This document shows positions 11,271 through 22,976 of a DNA stretch of 64,000 nucleotides, one piece after another (within the stretch, counting starts at the first letter, position 1; each line of letters opens with the position of its first letter). The translations under genes and the position numbers were made by a program. Location of the stretch: positions 14,625,501 through 14,689,500 of the forward strand of contig JAEOAD010000015.1 of the NCBI GenBank assembly GCA_036365145.1, read 5' to 3'. The notes below the pieces were generated by a model. It saw only the letters and a program-made list of their open reading frames with translations, had not been told where the DNA came from and made no database searches. This DNA comes from Orientallactaga sibirica (Eukaryota; Chordata; Mammalia; Rodentia; Dipodidae).

Positions 11271-13949
11271 GTTTCACATTGGTTACAGTCCTACTGGTGG
11301 GAACAGATTAGAACAGCAAGTGACACACTGGGTAGATGAATGCCACTCATCAAAGGCATCACTGAACCAAGGGGATAGTGGTAAGAGTGATCTCAGAACA
11401 AGGGATCTTAGATCTAAAGACGTCATGAGCTTAGAGCATCCAGTTTGGTTTAACTCCTGGAAATCCTGGATCTGGGATGCAAAGAAAGTGGCTAGCACAT
11501 CCTAATAACTTGGTAATGTCACCCAGTATGGTGGAGCCCCACACCCAAAGCTCCATAAACCCCCTCCAGGATCCCCATAACACCCCGTAAGGCTTGTCTT
11601 GAGCACTGCTTCTAGTTGGGGACACAGAAATGCAGTGATAAGTGACCTCTCTAAGTGGAAACTGACAGATTTTCAAGGTCCCTTCAGTAATTATCATCTT
11701 TGAGAGAGTTATCTGGAAAATAAATAAACACACACACTCGCACTCCTCCCTTCTAGGAGCACACTTTTGCATGACAGACGGATTCTATTTCTGCTCCTGA
11801 AAACACACGGCACAGTCAGCAAGAAGACAGAGAGCAAGGGAGCCGGAAGCCGCCAGTCAGCCTGGCCTGGGTCCACATCACCAAGCAGCTTTTGGGGCTG
11901 GGCTTGGAAGCTCTGAGTTGCCAATCATTTCTGATGAGATGACACTTCCCAAATGCTATTTCTTTCTGATTCAGGGAAGTATGCAGAACTACACATGTCC
12001 TTATGGCGAGCTGACAGTGTGGGAGTATGATTTTTGTTGTTGTTGTTAAAAATAGATACATAGAGGGCCAGAATTTAAAGTCACCTTTCAGCTTATGATT
12101 TTTCAAAGGGAGAGACACAAAGAAGGCAGAGAAGGCTTGCATAATGACCCACATAGCTCTCAGAGCAGCTGGGTTTGAACAAATACAAGCCAGTGACTGC
12201 AGACCAGGACTCCTTCCCATCAGCTAAGGTATCTTGTAGTTTTCTTTGCAAAAAAAAACAAAACAAAACAAAACGAAAACACGTATTTCTGTCAAGGAAT
12301 CAAGCATTCAGGATGCCTCCTCCCTCTGTCTTGCCCTATAAGGTTCAGATTCTGGGCAGAGGAAAAAAAAGACTCTGTGAAATGAAACTATCTTTCATTT
12401 TCAAAGAGCACAACCTCTTCATGTTCACTTTGTGTAAATTCTTTGTTCTAATCTGCTATTTTCCTTTGAAACTTTCAAAGCATGTATGTATCTGTCTGCT
12501 CTTGCTTCTGGGGGATGCTGGCCAATACTGATCTACCCAGTGATGAAGTCAGTTGATTCACCCTCAGGAGACTGTGCCACTTATAAGACCTGCACTCCCA
12601 TGGAGAGCTCCCTGGCTCAGAACAAGACTGAGACCAAGGCCTGTTTGTAGAACTCCTATCCCTTTTCCAGGGCCCCATCTCAGGTATCACCTGTTCTGGA
12701 GTGGTGAACCACTCTACCAAAGATCGTGCAGGCTGCATTTCCAATCCGGCCTCCCCTTAAGGAACTCTAGGAATCTACCCGCTTCAAAGCACCACTGTGA
12801 GCACAAAGGAATGTACAATGCCATGGCTCACAGCCAATGCCGGGTCCATGCTGAGCTGTCTACAAAATTATGTCATCCTTATCTCCATTTGACCTTCCTT
12901 CTAGAGGTTATATGCAGCAAGATTGAGATGGTGTGGACAATTTGGCCAACTCCACAATGTTGGCCTTGATGTCACTCAGCCTCTGGTTCTGACCCACTCC
13001 ACAGCATTCCCCCATCTCAGAGGCTCATCCCTCTCTTCACTCCTCTGCAACTCATTGCCAGAAATGTAGCTTCCAAGAAGGGTTACATCTCCAAAACTGC
13101 CCTTTCACCTACCCTCAATGACATTCTCTGTTGTGTGATCTTTGAAAACAACTGCTGTCCGCTAAAGTTGATTCTGATATCAGCAAGCAAGCATCTCCCA
13201 GCAAAACCTGGGAGACAGGAATTTGGGGCAGGAGGAACCATGGGGTCCTTCAGGACATCCAGACATTGCCCAGCTCAAAGAGCATCTGCTTCCAACAGAG
13301 CTCCAATCGTAGCCCATGCATGTGGAAGGCAGCCGCACAAAGTGGCCAAACTTTAGATTTGCAGGACTGTTTCAGCCGACGGCTCCAAACTTCTACTTGA
13401 AAAATGGGAAATGCAGGAAAGATAAATTGTTGGGGGAAGACTTTCTATGCCAGGCTGTCTACACAACCTTTTCAGTGGTGGTCCAATGATGTACCTCACA
13501 GGGAGGAGATATCCAGACCCCATGGCCTAGTTCATTAAGCTCAAGGACTCAGGGAGCATTGCACTGAACTTACCACAACTTGATTGCTGAGTCCTCCATG
13601 GAGAATGGAACCACTGATCCAGAACAGGCCTTGGCCTCAGAATCTGTTGTCCAAATCCCTGGCGACCAGAGCAGTCCCCCTCAGTGGGGCCCTCCCTTAG
13701 GTCTTGACCCTGCTGAGCATGGAGTCATACTCTCAGTCGGTGGGGCTCTGAAACTCCTGAATGCTGGGCAGGCTCTCAAGGGCAGAGTTCAGGGCCAAGA
13801 CATGCTTCAGATCACAGAAGTAGAGCAAAGATGTTCTTGTCATCCTCACAGCTGTGTGTGGAGGAGGCAGGATGACTGGGAAAATTGAGCTCCCTGCCTG
13901 AGAAACCAGCATAGCACTGATTCTTGAGAGAGGTTAGTTAGTGAGCAGT
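11271..13949. other. Long single-copy-looking stretch
   Basis: Mostly ordinary GC content, with an A-rich simple stretch near 12250-12285 (aaaac units). Several open frames up to 138 codons (12553-12969) lack domains and splice context. I see no exon I can defend. Confidence 0.45.
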
Positions 13950-14395
13950 ATGTGTGTGTGTGTGAGCGCGTGCGCACACACACACACACGTCCATGCTCC
14001 CACATGCATGATCACATACCTATAAATCCTATATATACATGTATGTATGAGTGCATACACACACACACACACACACAGGCAGGTCCATGCCCTCACATGC
14101 ATGAACACATGCCTATACATCCTATATATACATGTATGCATGAATGCATACACACACACACACACTCACACACAGAGGCAGGTCCATGCCCCCACATGCA
14201 TGAACACATACTTATATGTCCTGTATACCTATATATCATATATATAGATATGCATGAGTTCATAGGCACACAGAGGCAGCTCCATGCCCCCACATGCATG
14301 AACACATAACTATATATCCTATATATGTATGTGTGTGTGTGTGTTTGATTGCATATATGCACACACACACACATACACACACACACACCATACTG
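13950..14395. repeat. Four-copy tandem repeat of about 98 bp rich in CA and TATA
   Basis: A landmark beginning (g)tccatgc and running into cccacatgcatga occurs at 13990, 14083, 14182 and 14280, spacings of 93, 99 and 98 bp. Each unit carries (CA)n, the landmark, a cctatatata-type segment and atgtatg/atgcatg. Short (TG)n and (CA)n arrays bound the set. The overlapping cysteine/valine- and histidine/threonine-rich frames on both strands are artefacts of this repeat. Confidence 0.9.
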
Positions 14396-14683
14396 GCATG
14401 CAGAATACAATCATAGTAGGAGGTGGTGCAGTGTCCAAAGATCTAGGGATTACAGTTGAGAAACAAACAAATGTGACAGCTGATTGGTAATAGAACAGAG
14501 AAGTTTGTTGTTTCAAAGAAAAGTCAATTTCACAACCCAATAATGAAGTTCTGTGATGTGGCACCCAAATTCTCCATTCAGGGCTGAGAGACTCATGGCT
14601 ACACTGCCAGGAGTGTTGGAATCCGAAGACTCCACATTCTTCTGAACTCAACTGAGTTCCTCTATCTCTATTGCATTTCCTTA

Positions 14684-14825
14684 GGCTGGGCATGATAGCA
14701 CATACCTATAATCCTAGCACATGGGAGGTTAAGTAGGAAACTCAGGAGCTCAAGGTCAGACTTTACTATATATGAGTTTAAAGCCAGCCTGAACCATAGA
14801 AGACTCTGTCTCAAAAGAAAAAAAG
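14684..14825 (+). mobile_element. B1 SINE, diverged
   Basis: ggctgggcatgatagcacat, then cctataatcctagcac, then agactctgtctcaaaagaaaaaa. It has the B1 order with an A-rich tail, and is older than the copy at 7815. Confidence 0.75.
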
Positions 14826-14894
14826 ATCAACTTGCCTAAGGCAGCTCACATCCAATGGCTGGTCAATAGCAGGAAAAGGCCTGAATTGCACTAT

Positions 14895-15440
14895 TCAACT
14901 TTCCTGTCACTATAATGAAATTCCTGAGATAAATAACTTATATAAAATAAAGATTCACTTTGGGTCATGAGTTGGGAGGCTCCATTGAGGATCAGGTGAC
15001 CCATTTCTTTTGGACTCAGCTGGAGAATAAAGATAGACTTTGGCTCACTGCTAAGGACCAATCACCAGCCTGGAGACCAATCATTTAACTCACGTACCTG
15101 TGGGGGTCGCTCATCAAAACCATGAAGATCCCCCTTTTTTTTTGGAGAGAGACAAAGAGAAAGGAAGAGGAAGACAGATAGAGATGGGCATGCTAGCAGC
15201 ATCTCAGCTGCTGTGAACGAAATGTAGATGTGTGCGCCCCCTTGTGGTCAAGTGTGGCATTGTACCCTTGTGTCACTTTGCATCTGGCTAAACTTGGGAC
15301 CTGGAGATTGGAACCGCTGGAGATTGGAACCAGCTTTCTTAGGCTTAGGAGGCAGGCGCCTTAACCACTAAGCCATCTCTCCAGCCTTAAGACCCCTTTT
15401 ATATGACAAGGTGGGGTGCATTCAAGGTGGCCATGGACTG
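14895..15440 (-). mobile_element. MaLR-type LTR relic, interrupted by a SINE
   Basis: Shares the order seen in other minus-oriented MaLR LTRs: ttcctgtcactataatgaaattcc, then ggctccattgagg. It is split by the SINE at 15135-15386, on whose right side 'taagacccctttta' resembles the left flank 'gaagatcccccttt'. Boundaries are approximate. Confidence 0.4.
15135..15386 (-). mobile_element. tRNA-headed SINE, long form
   Basis: Read on the minus strand it begins with a tRNA-like head (gctggagagatggcttagtggttaaggc) and has a body with CCAGATGCAAAGTGACACAAG and TTGACCACAAGGGGGCGCAC-like sequence. It ends in a CT-rich tract (gagagacaaagagaaagg in the given strand). The same body occurs at 28244-28555 and 40982-41241. 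It differs from the short form by an extra segment between the head and the CT tract. Confidence 0.85.
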
Positions 15441-17290
15441 AGAGACCCCCTTTTTTCTACCTCAAAATACTCTAAATAGCTGGCTCAGCTTCAGAACTAA
15501 TCATGGGGTCAGCTGAGCACTTTTTTGCAACCTTCTTATAGCTCTCCCTCCCCACTAGTTCTATACCTCCATTCCCCTCAGCAGTTCATCCTAAGAAATG
15601 TTCTCAAGGACTTCCTAGGACAACTTCAGACTCTGGTTCTTGGGAAGGGAAAAATGGTTCTAGATCCCCACCAAACTCAATAGAAGGACTCAGTGTAAAG
15701 AAAGTACTGTGCCTGCTCTTCAGTCACTCCACGTCTGTGGAAGATAGGCAGGGGATAATTAGCTGCCCACAAGTCAGGAAAGACAGATCAGAGCCTGCAG
15801 TTCTGGTTGAGCCACTTATTATGTACCTCCCAGGACCTTCACTTCTGGATTTTAGGATAGTTGTAACCTACCTCACATGGTGCACCAGAGGATCATACAA
15901 CAGTTGGCACTGGTTGAAGTGCCTTGTGAGCTATGAGGCTGAGGGAGAATTGTAGAGTTGAACCAACAGTGTTCTGGGAGCTCAAAGGGTAGCGTAACAG
16001 GCATCTATTCACTCAAAATCTTCTGGAAAATAGAACATGGAGGCATCACAGAAGGCAGCATTGAAAGATATGAAATTGTGAGATCTGTATTCCCACACAC
16101 AGTCACCTCTAACGGGCCTTGGGGAGAACAAGTGCTCTCTCTGTGATAGGCCACCCTTCTTCCTTCTGTGCAGAAAGAAGCACACAGCTTTCCTCCTTTG
16201 CTTTTGCTTGGACTGATGCCTTGGAAATACTGAGCTTTACTGTAATTCCCCAGACCTTTCAGAAATGCTACTATGGTGATAATTTGGATAATCCAAGTCT
16301 TCCTAACTAAGTCCCTCAACTTTAACAACACAAAGTGAGCTGAGTTAGATATCCTACATTCTCCTAGGTTCTTCACTGTTGGGAAAAGAAACATCACCTA
16401 CTGAACAGGGACATGCCATTCTAAACAGCAGCAAAAGAATGACAAGTCAGTATCTTTCCTGATTAGGTGAAGTAGGGATACTGTGTATCAAGGAAGGGAA
16501 CAGGATTGACAGCAGCAGAAAGAAAGAGTCTGGTGTGCTGTATATCTTAATGTACATGACCTTGGAGAGATCATCACAGAACTTTACAAAGCCCCAAAGC
16601 TGACACCTCAGTCTTCAAAGGCCAAAGATTTTATCCAGAATGACACCCAAGCATACATGGGACATAGCATTTCTCTGTCTGTGTTTCATATGATCCAATC
16701 AGCAGCTGGGCCGATTGCCTTGGAGGTTCAGAGCCTGGCTCTCTCCTATCGTAAATTAATATTTCTTGACTGAATGAATGATCTTGATCCTCAACTATTT
16801 CCTTCCTCCTACTAAATAGCAAACCTACAAGAATTATATCTGTCTAAACTTACTAACACATTCATGTACAGACATATCTTATGAACTCACAGACATCCAC
16901 ACATGCTTGCAGCCCTAATTCGTAAGGTCACATGGACATAGATTCATGAACTTAGACACATAATTACATACCCATTCTCAGACACAAACACACATATATT
17001 TATTTACTTAGGAATACTTGAATTTCTGCTTCTGAGCCCTTGTCCCAACCCTTGGTTTATTTATGGGCCACTTTAAGCAGGTAAGACCCTATGACAAGAT
17101 AGTAGTCGCAATAGAAAATTGCTGACCATATATTTAGGCATTCAGTGATTCTAGAACATACTAGTTCAACAGAGTGAAGAAAGGCTGGGATGGTAATGAT
17201 AGGCAGAGGACAACAAGGGTGTGCGCCAAGGGGCAGGGAGCTTTAACTACTTAGACAGGCCTGGTAAAGCCCTCTGTTATTCAGCATTTT
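15441..17290. other. Single-copy-looking sequence
   Basis: No repeat or exon recognised. Frames such as 16005-16397 (minus strand, 130 codons) have no domain signature. Confidence 0.45.
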
Positions 17291-17319
17291 TGTTTTTTTG
17301 CTTTTGGTGGAAAATGACA

Positions 17320-17510
17320 ATTTGTTTTATCTTTATTAATACTATTATTATCTCTTTTTAAAATTCTGCTACATGGGGTTACATAAAGTCATTTTTATGC
17401 AAGTACACACTGTGGTTGACTTACACTTGTCTTCATACTATGCATACTATGCTACCCTCCCCTTTTCCACCTCACCCACTGCCATCACTTCCTTTTGATC
17501 CCCTAGAAAG
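17320..17510 (-). mobile_element. L1 3'-end-like fragment
   Basis: ttttatctttattaat, then catggggttacataaagtc, then taccctccccttttccacctc resembles a rodent L1 3' UTR read from the poly(A) side. The assignment is tentative. Confidence 0.35.
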
Positions 17511-17845
17511 TTCAAATTCTACTTTCATAGAGAATGCCAATCTCTTGTTCATCAACATGGACAAATAATTGCAGCTATGTCTGTCACTAAATTGCTAAAG
17601 CACAGCAACATAACCTAGTGGTAACTACCGAGAATGGAAAACCAGTCTTCAGAAGGACCAGCTCCTCTGGCTCCCTTTCCAGCCCAAGAAAGACTTTGAT
17701 CCATCTCAGAATAGCACCAATGTTACACACCAGAATGGAGCAAATTGTAAGAACATGCCCTTAATCTGGTGTCCCTCTAAACAACTTAGAAATACCAGCA
17801 GTTGATTTTGCATGTCTTTACCACAAAATTGTGAAGTGATGATGT

Positions 17846-18195
17846 GGCAGTCAGGTTTGGATTGCTGGTAGAAATCACCAAACCAACAGCAGGTTGTGGG
17901 GAAAAAAAGAGGTTTATTTTGGCTTACAGGCTCAAGGGAAGGCTCCATCATGGCAGGGGAAGTTGATGGCATGAGCAGAGGGTGGACATCACCCCCTGGC
18001 CAACATCAAGTGGACAATAGCAACAAAAGAGTCTACTAAACAGTGGCATTGGGAAACTGGTTATAATACTCATAAGCCCGCCTCCAACAATACACTGCCT
18101 CCAAGAGGGGTTAATTCCCAAATCTCTATCAGCTGGGAACCTAGCATTCAGAACACCTAAGTTTATGGGGGACACCTGAGTTAAACCAGCACAGA
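17846..18195 (-). mobile_element. MaLR-type LTR
   Basis: gaggtttattttggcttacagg contains TTTATT, i.e. AATAAA on the minus strand. It is followed by ggctccatcatggcagggga, then cataagcccgcctccaac and gttaattcccaaatctc. The same order is found at 29215 and 53925. I infer a minus-oriented ERVL-MaLR LTR; the exact subfamily is unknown. Confidence 0.55.
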
Positions 18196-18331
18196 TGATT
18201 TGTTAGTTAACATGATGTAATTATTTCACAATATAAATAAATATATCAAAACATCATATACCCCATAAATATGTAACATATGCAGCAAAATAATAAAATA
18301 TATAAAACACACGTTTTGTGTTCATTTATGA

Positions 18332-18333
<2 letters not shown>

Positions 18334-18369
<36 letters not shown>

Positions 18370-18564
18370 CATGTGTTCTGAGCATAGGCACACACCGTGC
18401 GTGTGTGAAGGTCAGAGGACAACTTTCTTTCAGGTGTTAGTCTAGACTTGCACCTCATTCAAGGCAGGGACTCTTGTTCTCTTTGTTGTTCATTGCTGTG
18501 CTGGCAAGACTGGCTGATGTGTGAGCTTCTGGAAAATTCTCCTGTGTCTGAATCCCATCTCACC
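18334..18564 (-). mobile_element. B3 SINE, 3' portion with (TG)n
   Basis: (TG)n at about 18334-18364 is followed by gaaggtcagaggacaactttc, ggcagggactcttg and ctcctgtgtctgaatcccat. It stops at tctcacc before the expected 'gctgggattacagg' segment. The remainder of a B3 in the same orientation is found at about 19503-19609. Confidence 0.6.
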
Positions 18565-19502
18565 AAAAATGTGCTGGTGATAGAGATGAAGGACGAGGCA
18601 GTATCATTTTTAGGCAGCTCGTCAGAGTGCAGGCCCAGAAAGGACGATCTATGTGCCTGCCAGAGGAGGAAATTTGCCAGCTAGTCAGGGAAGGCCCTCG
18701 AGAGTCACCAGCCTTGCTCTGGGCTGCAGCTCAGCTGCTCCCAGACAGAAGTTTTGTCTTCCATTCCTGCCTTGGGAATACAATGGTTAAAGTAAGTGTT
18801 GGGGTTAAAACAGTCAAGCAGGTCACACCTAGAGGAGAAGAAGAAGAGGGCTTGCAACTGGGTGTGGCCCAAGCTGACCAGGTACGAAGGAGGACAAGGC
18901 TCTGAGCAGGCATGAGCTGGCCCTCATGAAAGACTCCCTTGAAGGCCATTTCATCCTGGATTCTGTTCTGCCTCTCCCTTGCAAAGCTTATCGGTTTGTT
19001 CTACACCTCCCTGCCAGCCCAGTCACTAAGAGAGAAAGGTGACCAGTTGTGTAATTGGAAGAGAGACACATGGGAACCTCGTGGGAGCTGATGGTTGTGT
19101 CAGAACTACGTTTCTCCATATCTCAGTCCAGAGACTTTAAAGATCACTGTATTTTCCTAGCCATAAGCTTTATAAACACCTAGACAACAGTAGTCAGATG
19201 GCATCCTGAACATGTCCCCTCTCTGCTGACCCAAGAAACTTCATTCTTCCCCTTTTCACTGCTCAACAAACTTAATATGAGCTTTTTCTCTAAACTTGCT
19301 TTTTCTGTGTAATAAGGTTTCTCCTTTTCGACGCATCCTTCACTGTCCATGAGATTCAATCTTCAAGTTCCAAAGACAGAACACAGCATCACTGACTCAG
19401 TAGAGCTTTACTGAAGGATAAGGTCTGGCACGCTAGCTCCAGAGTTAAGAGCTTACCTAAGGCTCCTTTGCTCTTAGAGACCTGTTTCACTGGGACTTCA
19501 GA
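18565..19502. other. About 0.94 kb between two collinear B3 halves
   Basis: The sequence shows no recognised family. It contains aagctttataaacacc near 19166-19181 and no long meaningful open frame. Its position between two B3 parts suggests an insertion, but I see no target duplication or terminal repeats that would prove it. Confidence 0.35.
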
Positions 19503-19609
19503 AGTCCACCACAGCTTCTGGCTTCTTACAAGGAGTATGGGGATTTGAAGGTGAATACCCAGGCTTGAATGGCAAGCCCTTTCTTTATCCACTGAGTCAA
19601 CTCCTCAGT
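19503..19609 (-). mobile_element. B3 SINE, 5' (head) portion
   Basis: gtccaccacagcttctggcttc, then ggggatttgaaggtg, then tttatccactgagtcaactcc corresponds to the tRNA-like head end of B3 in reverse. It is collinear with 18334-18564. Confidence 0.6.
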
Positions 19610-20650
19610 CCCAAAACAAAACATTTTAAAATATTATATTTAATTCAATTTTACAAGAGAATAAAACTGAAATTAATGATTGTCTCATTTTTCTCTGGCA
19701 AACATTGGCCCAGAATTGGCAAGGAACTGCATTCCAATCATACTATAGAAGGAGGATAGCCACATTTTCAATTCCTTCTCGCATGATGAGACCTAACTTC
19801 TTAACACAAACAGTATACGGTTCCCTCCACACTTCAGACAACTTACAACAAGAGTGACAGTCAAATGTGACTGGAAGGTAAACACACAAAAAAACTAGTA
19901 TTCTAGAATTATTTCAGTTAGAGTCATTCTAATTTGTGCTGGTGACAGGAAATCAGAATCAGAAGGAGCTGACTGGGGACTTAGAGGCCTCAGACATATG
20001 CACCGGTCACGTTGAATTCTGTCATCAGATTCCCAGGGCATCCATGGATCTTCATTTGCATTAAATGAAAAGGAGTCCAAAAATACACCACTGTTGCTAA
20101 GGTTACATCTTGCTGGATGCAAATGAAGATGTGTTTGTTCAAACCAGTTAAAAATATCTTGGCACAAGCTAATTCCCCTATTGGCATAAGGGGAATGATC
20201 TGTAGTGTGTCAAACTGAGAGTTCAGGTTTACCTTACTCAGCATGAAGGTCTGGAAAAAGCATTATTTCTGAGTAATATTTTTAGAGCTTGTATAAACTA
20301 CTCATTTTCATTAATTCATATTCTGTCTGGTTTCAGGAGGGTTATAAATATCATCTAATAAGAGGACCCACCACTGCTGACATACAGATATGCTTTCCCT
20401 AGTTGCCAAGGGAGCCATTTGCATGGATAGTTTTGGAAACTGGCAGGAAATGGGACTAAGCAGGGGCAGGGGCAGCAGTCCAACAGGACAGGTAAGGAGT
20501 CTTATATATACAATATTTTATGTAATGTTCACAGTATCTCTGCAATTAGATATTATAATTTCTTTTTTAATTGAGGGAATTAAAGCTCAGAGATGATACT
20601 CTGCATAAGCCAAAGGTATTGAAGCTATTTAGAATTTATATTCTTATTAT
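19610..20650. other. Single-copy-looking sequence with a MIR-like trace
   Basis: ttgagggaattaaagctcagag near 20571-20592 resembles the MIR motif 'gaggaaactgaggctcagag'. Otherwise no gene or repeat is recognised. Confidence 0.4.
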
Positions 20651-20654
20651 TAGC

Positions 20655-21022
20655 AATTTTTGCACATGTGTATAATGTATTTTACTCATAATCCCCTTCA
20701 TCTTGACCCACATCCTCATCACCCTTCTGCTGAACCCCTTCTTCCTCCCAGCCAGTCCTTCTTCTACTTTAATTTAATATTTCTTTTTTCTTCCTTTTTT
20801 TTTTTTTTTTTCTTGTGTGTGGCTGTGACCCAATGGATAAAGATGAGGGATTATTTACCAAAGCACATGAGTTCTACCATTATTCCACTGCAAAAAGTGT
20901 CTCCAAGTCCCCCAGCCACAATTAACTGCCTATAAGTCCTCAGGGGAGGGGCAAGGCTGCTTACCATCCTCCAAGAACCATGATGGAATGTTAATGGGCC
21001 CAGTATTATGTGGTTCTTGTGC
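20655..21022 (-). mobile_element. L1 3' UTR, inverted relative to the adjoining L1 body
   Basis: tgcacatgtgtataatg, then tcatcacccttctgctgaac, a T-rich tract at about 20790-20812, ggctgtgacccaatgg, and catgatggaatgttaatggg. This is the order of a rodent L1 3' UTR read from its poly(A) end on the minus strand. It runs directly into plus-oriented L1 ORF2 sequence at about 21022. Confidence 0.65.
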
Positions 21023-21114
21023 TAGCTGGATTGGAAGAATCAATATCATGAAAATGGCCATCTTCCCAAAGTCAACCTACAGATTCAATACTATCCCCCA
21101 AATTTTCCAATACC

Positions 21115-21116
21115 AT

Positions 21117-21159
<43 letters not shown>

Positions 21160-21186
21160 TGTGCATGCATGCACATACACGTATGC

Positions 21187-21249
<63 letters not shown>

Positions 21250-21385
21250 TGCCATTGCAAACAAATGCCAGATGCTTCAGCAATGTTTTGCATCTGACTT
21301 TAGTATGTACAGCTGAAGAATTCAACATACTCAGGCAGGCTTTGAAAACAAGTGGCTTTAACCACCGAGTCATCTTCCCAGCCAC
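21115..21385 (-). mobile_element. tRNA-headed SINE, short form, with expanded simple tail
   Basis: (TTTA)n (about 21118-21160) is followed by a CA tract and then a GA tract (about 21185-21244), and then a body ending in taaccaccgagtcatcttcccagcc, the reverse complement of the SINE head. It is inserted within L1 ORF2. Confidence 0.75.
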
Positions 21386-21422
21386 CAGTATAATTCTTAA
21401 CAGAAATAGAAAAACAAACTTA

Positions 21423-21659
21423 AAATTCATATGGAGGGCTAGAGAGATTGCTCAGTGGTTAAGCTCTTGCCTGCAAAGCCTAAGGTTCCAGGTTCAATTA
21501 CCCAGTACCCATGTAAAGCCAGATTCACAAGGTGGCTCATGTGTCTGGAGTTCATTTCCAGTGGCTAGACTCTGCATACCCATTCTCTCTCTCTCTCTGC
21601 TTCTCCTCTTCCCTCCCCCTCTCTTAAATAAATAAAATATTTTTTTAAATTCATATGGA
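21423..21659 (+). mobile_element. tRNA-headed SINE, short form, with 13-bp target duplication
   Basis: AAATTCATATGGA at 21423-21435 is repeated at 21647-21659, enclosing the SINE 21436-21646. The head ctagagagattgctcagtgg (A-box-like) is followed by ggttcaattacc (B-box-like), a CT-rich tract and a (TAAA)n tail. Removing it rejoins the L1 ORF2 sequence. Confidence 0.9.
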
Positions 21660-22365
21660 AATAAAAAGATTCCAAAAAGTCAAAATAATCCTGAGAAATA
21701 AAGAATACTTCTGGAGGTATCACCATAGCTTATTTCAAATTATAACCCAGAACCATAATAATAAAAACAGCATGGTACTGACACAAAAATAGACAGATAG
21801 ACCAATGGAATAGAAGAAAGGATCCAGGAGAGTTCTTGTAACTACAGCCACCTTATATTTGACAAAGAGGGCTGAAATACTAATTATGGAAAAGATGGCA
21901 TCTTTAAGAAATGCTGCAGGGAAAACAGTATATCTACTTATAGAAGAATGAAAGTACATCCTCAGGTCTCATCCTACACAAAACTCAACTCCAAGTGAAT
22001 CAAGAACTTCAATGTAAAAACTGAAACTATGAAGCAGGAAAAAGTAGGGAGTAAAGTCCAAGGGATAGGCACAGAAAAGAACTTTCTGAATAGGATTCTT
22101 GTTGTCCAGAAAATAAGACAAACAATCATCAACTGAGACCTCCTGAAATTAAAAAGCTATTGTAGAGCAAAAGAAACTCCCAGTCAAGGCCAGAGGCAAC
22201 CTACAGGATGGGACAAAATCTCTGCCAGCTGTACATCTGACAGAGAATGTGGTAGAATATTCATGGGATTGACTCTTTTCTCCATATCATGCTGCAACTA
22301 TAACCACAGAGGAATGCCCAAAGAAAAAACTTTAAATAAGAAAGGGGAGCCAGAAAAACAGGTGA

Positions 22366-22960
22366 AATTTTTACATTAAAGAAATTTAAAGGTATTAATC
22401 AAAATTGAAATCATCTTGGCTTTTTAACCCAGTTTCACAGCTCTTCCTGAACTTATCTGAACACCCTTAAGCGTCAGGGACAAATGCTTCTATTTGCCCT
22501 TAATCTTGGAAGATATCCCATTGACTCTCAGCGCCAGAAGGGACCTCAGAAGTCACCCCACCCTCCTCTTTAAGGCAAGAATCTCTGGCACCACATTGAG
22601 AACACAAGGCCATCGAGCTATCTGCCTGAAATCCTGAATATGGATAGCAGCTCCCAGTTACTGACTGCCTACCCAACATTGAATACATCACATTCTTCCA
22701 CTATTTCCATTTCTAATTTATGTAATCCTTATGCTCTCCCAATGAGTTAGATACTATGACCACATCATGCAAATGAGAAAAGCGACACAGAAAATTCAAG
22801 TCAAATGCTTTGATCTACGTAGCTTTCAACTTACAGACATGGAGTTAAATCCCATGTAATAAAACTCAAGAAACTGAGCTCTTAACTACTGCATTTTATT
22901 TTCTCAAGGCAGCAGTCTACTTCATAAAGAGCCCATGCTATTGTATTTATAAAAAGCCAT
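22366..22960. other. Intergenic sequence with a MIR-like relic
   Basis: 22700-22860 has tatgtaatccttatgctctc, gagttagatactatgacc and caaatgagaaaagcgacac, the order of a decayed MIR. The rest shows nothing recognisable. Confidence 0.4.
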
Positions 22961-22976
22961 GGTCTGGCCTTTTAGC

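Larger units (their letters stand above)
21023..22345 (+). mobile_element. L1 ORF2 relic (reverse transcriptase C-terminal region), interrupted twice
   Basis: ggaagaatcaatatcatgaaaatggccatctt, then tacagattcaatactatccc, and later aaacagcatggtactgac, tagaccaatggaatag and attaaaaagctattgtag are hallmark codons of the 3' half of mammalian L1 ORF2 on the plus strand. The frame is broken by stops, frameshifts and two SINEs (21115-21385 and 21436-21646), so it is dead. Confidence 0.85.

Noticed and set aside
12553..12969. 138-codon plus-strand open frame
   Set aside because: No recognisable domain and no convincing acceptor or donor around it. Length is within chance for this composition.
13938..14693. 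Cysteine/valine- and histidine/threonine-rich frames on both strands
   Set aside because: Direct translations of the tandem repeat and its (CA)n/(TG)n arrays.
20988..21635. 215-codon plus-strand open frame
   Set aside because: Reads across the L1 relic, a (TTTA)n tract and two SINEs. Low-complexity runs (LFIYLFIY, THTHTH) show it is repeat-derived.
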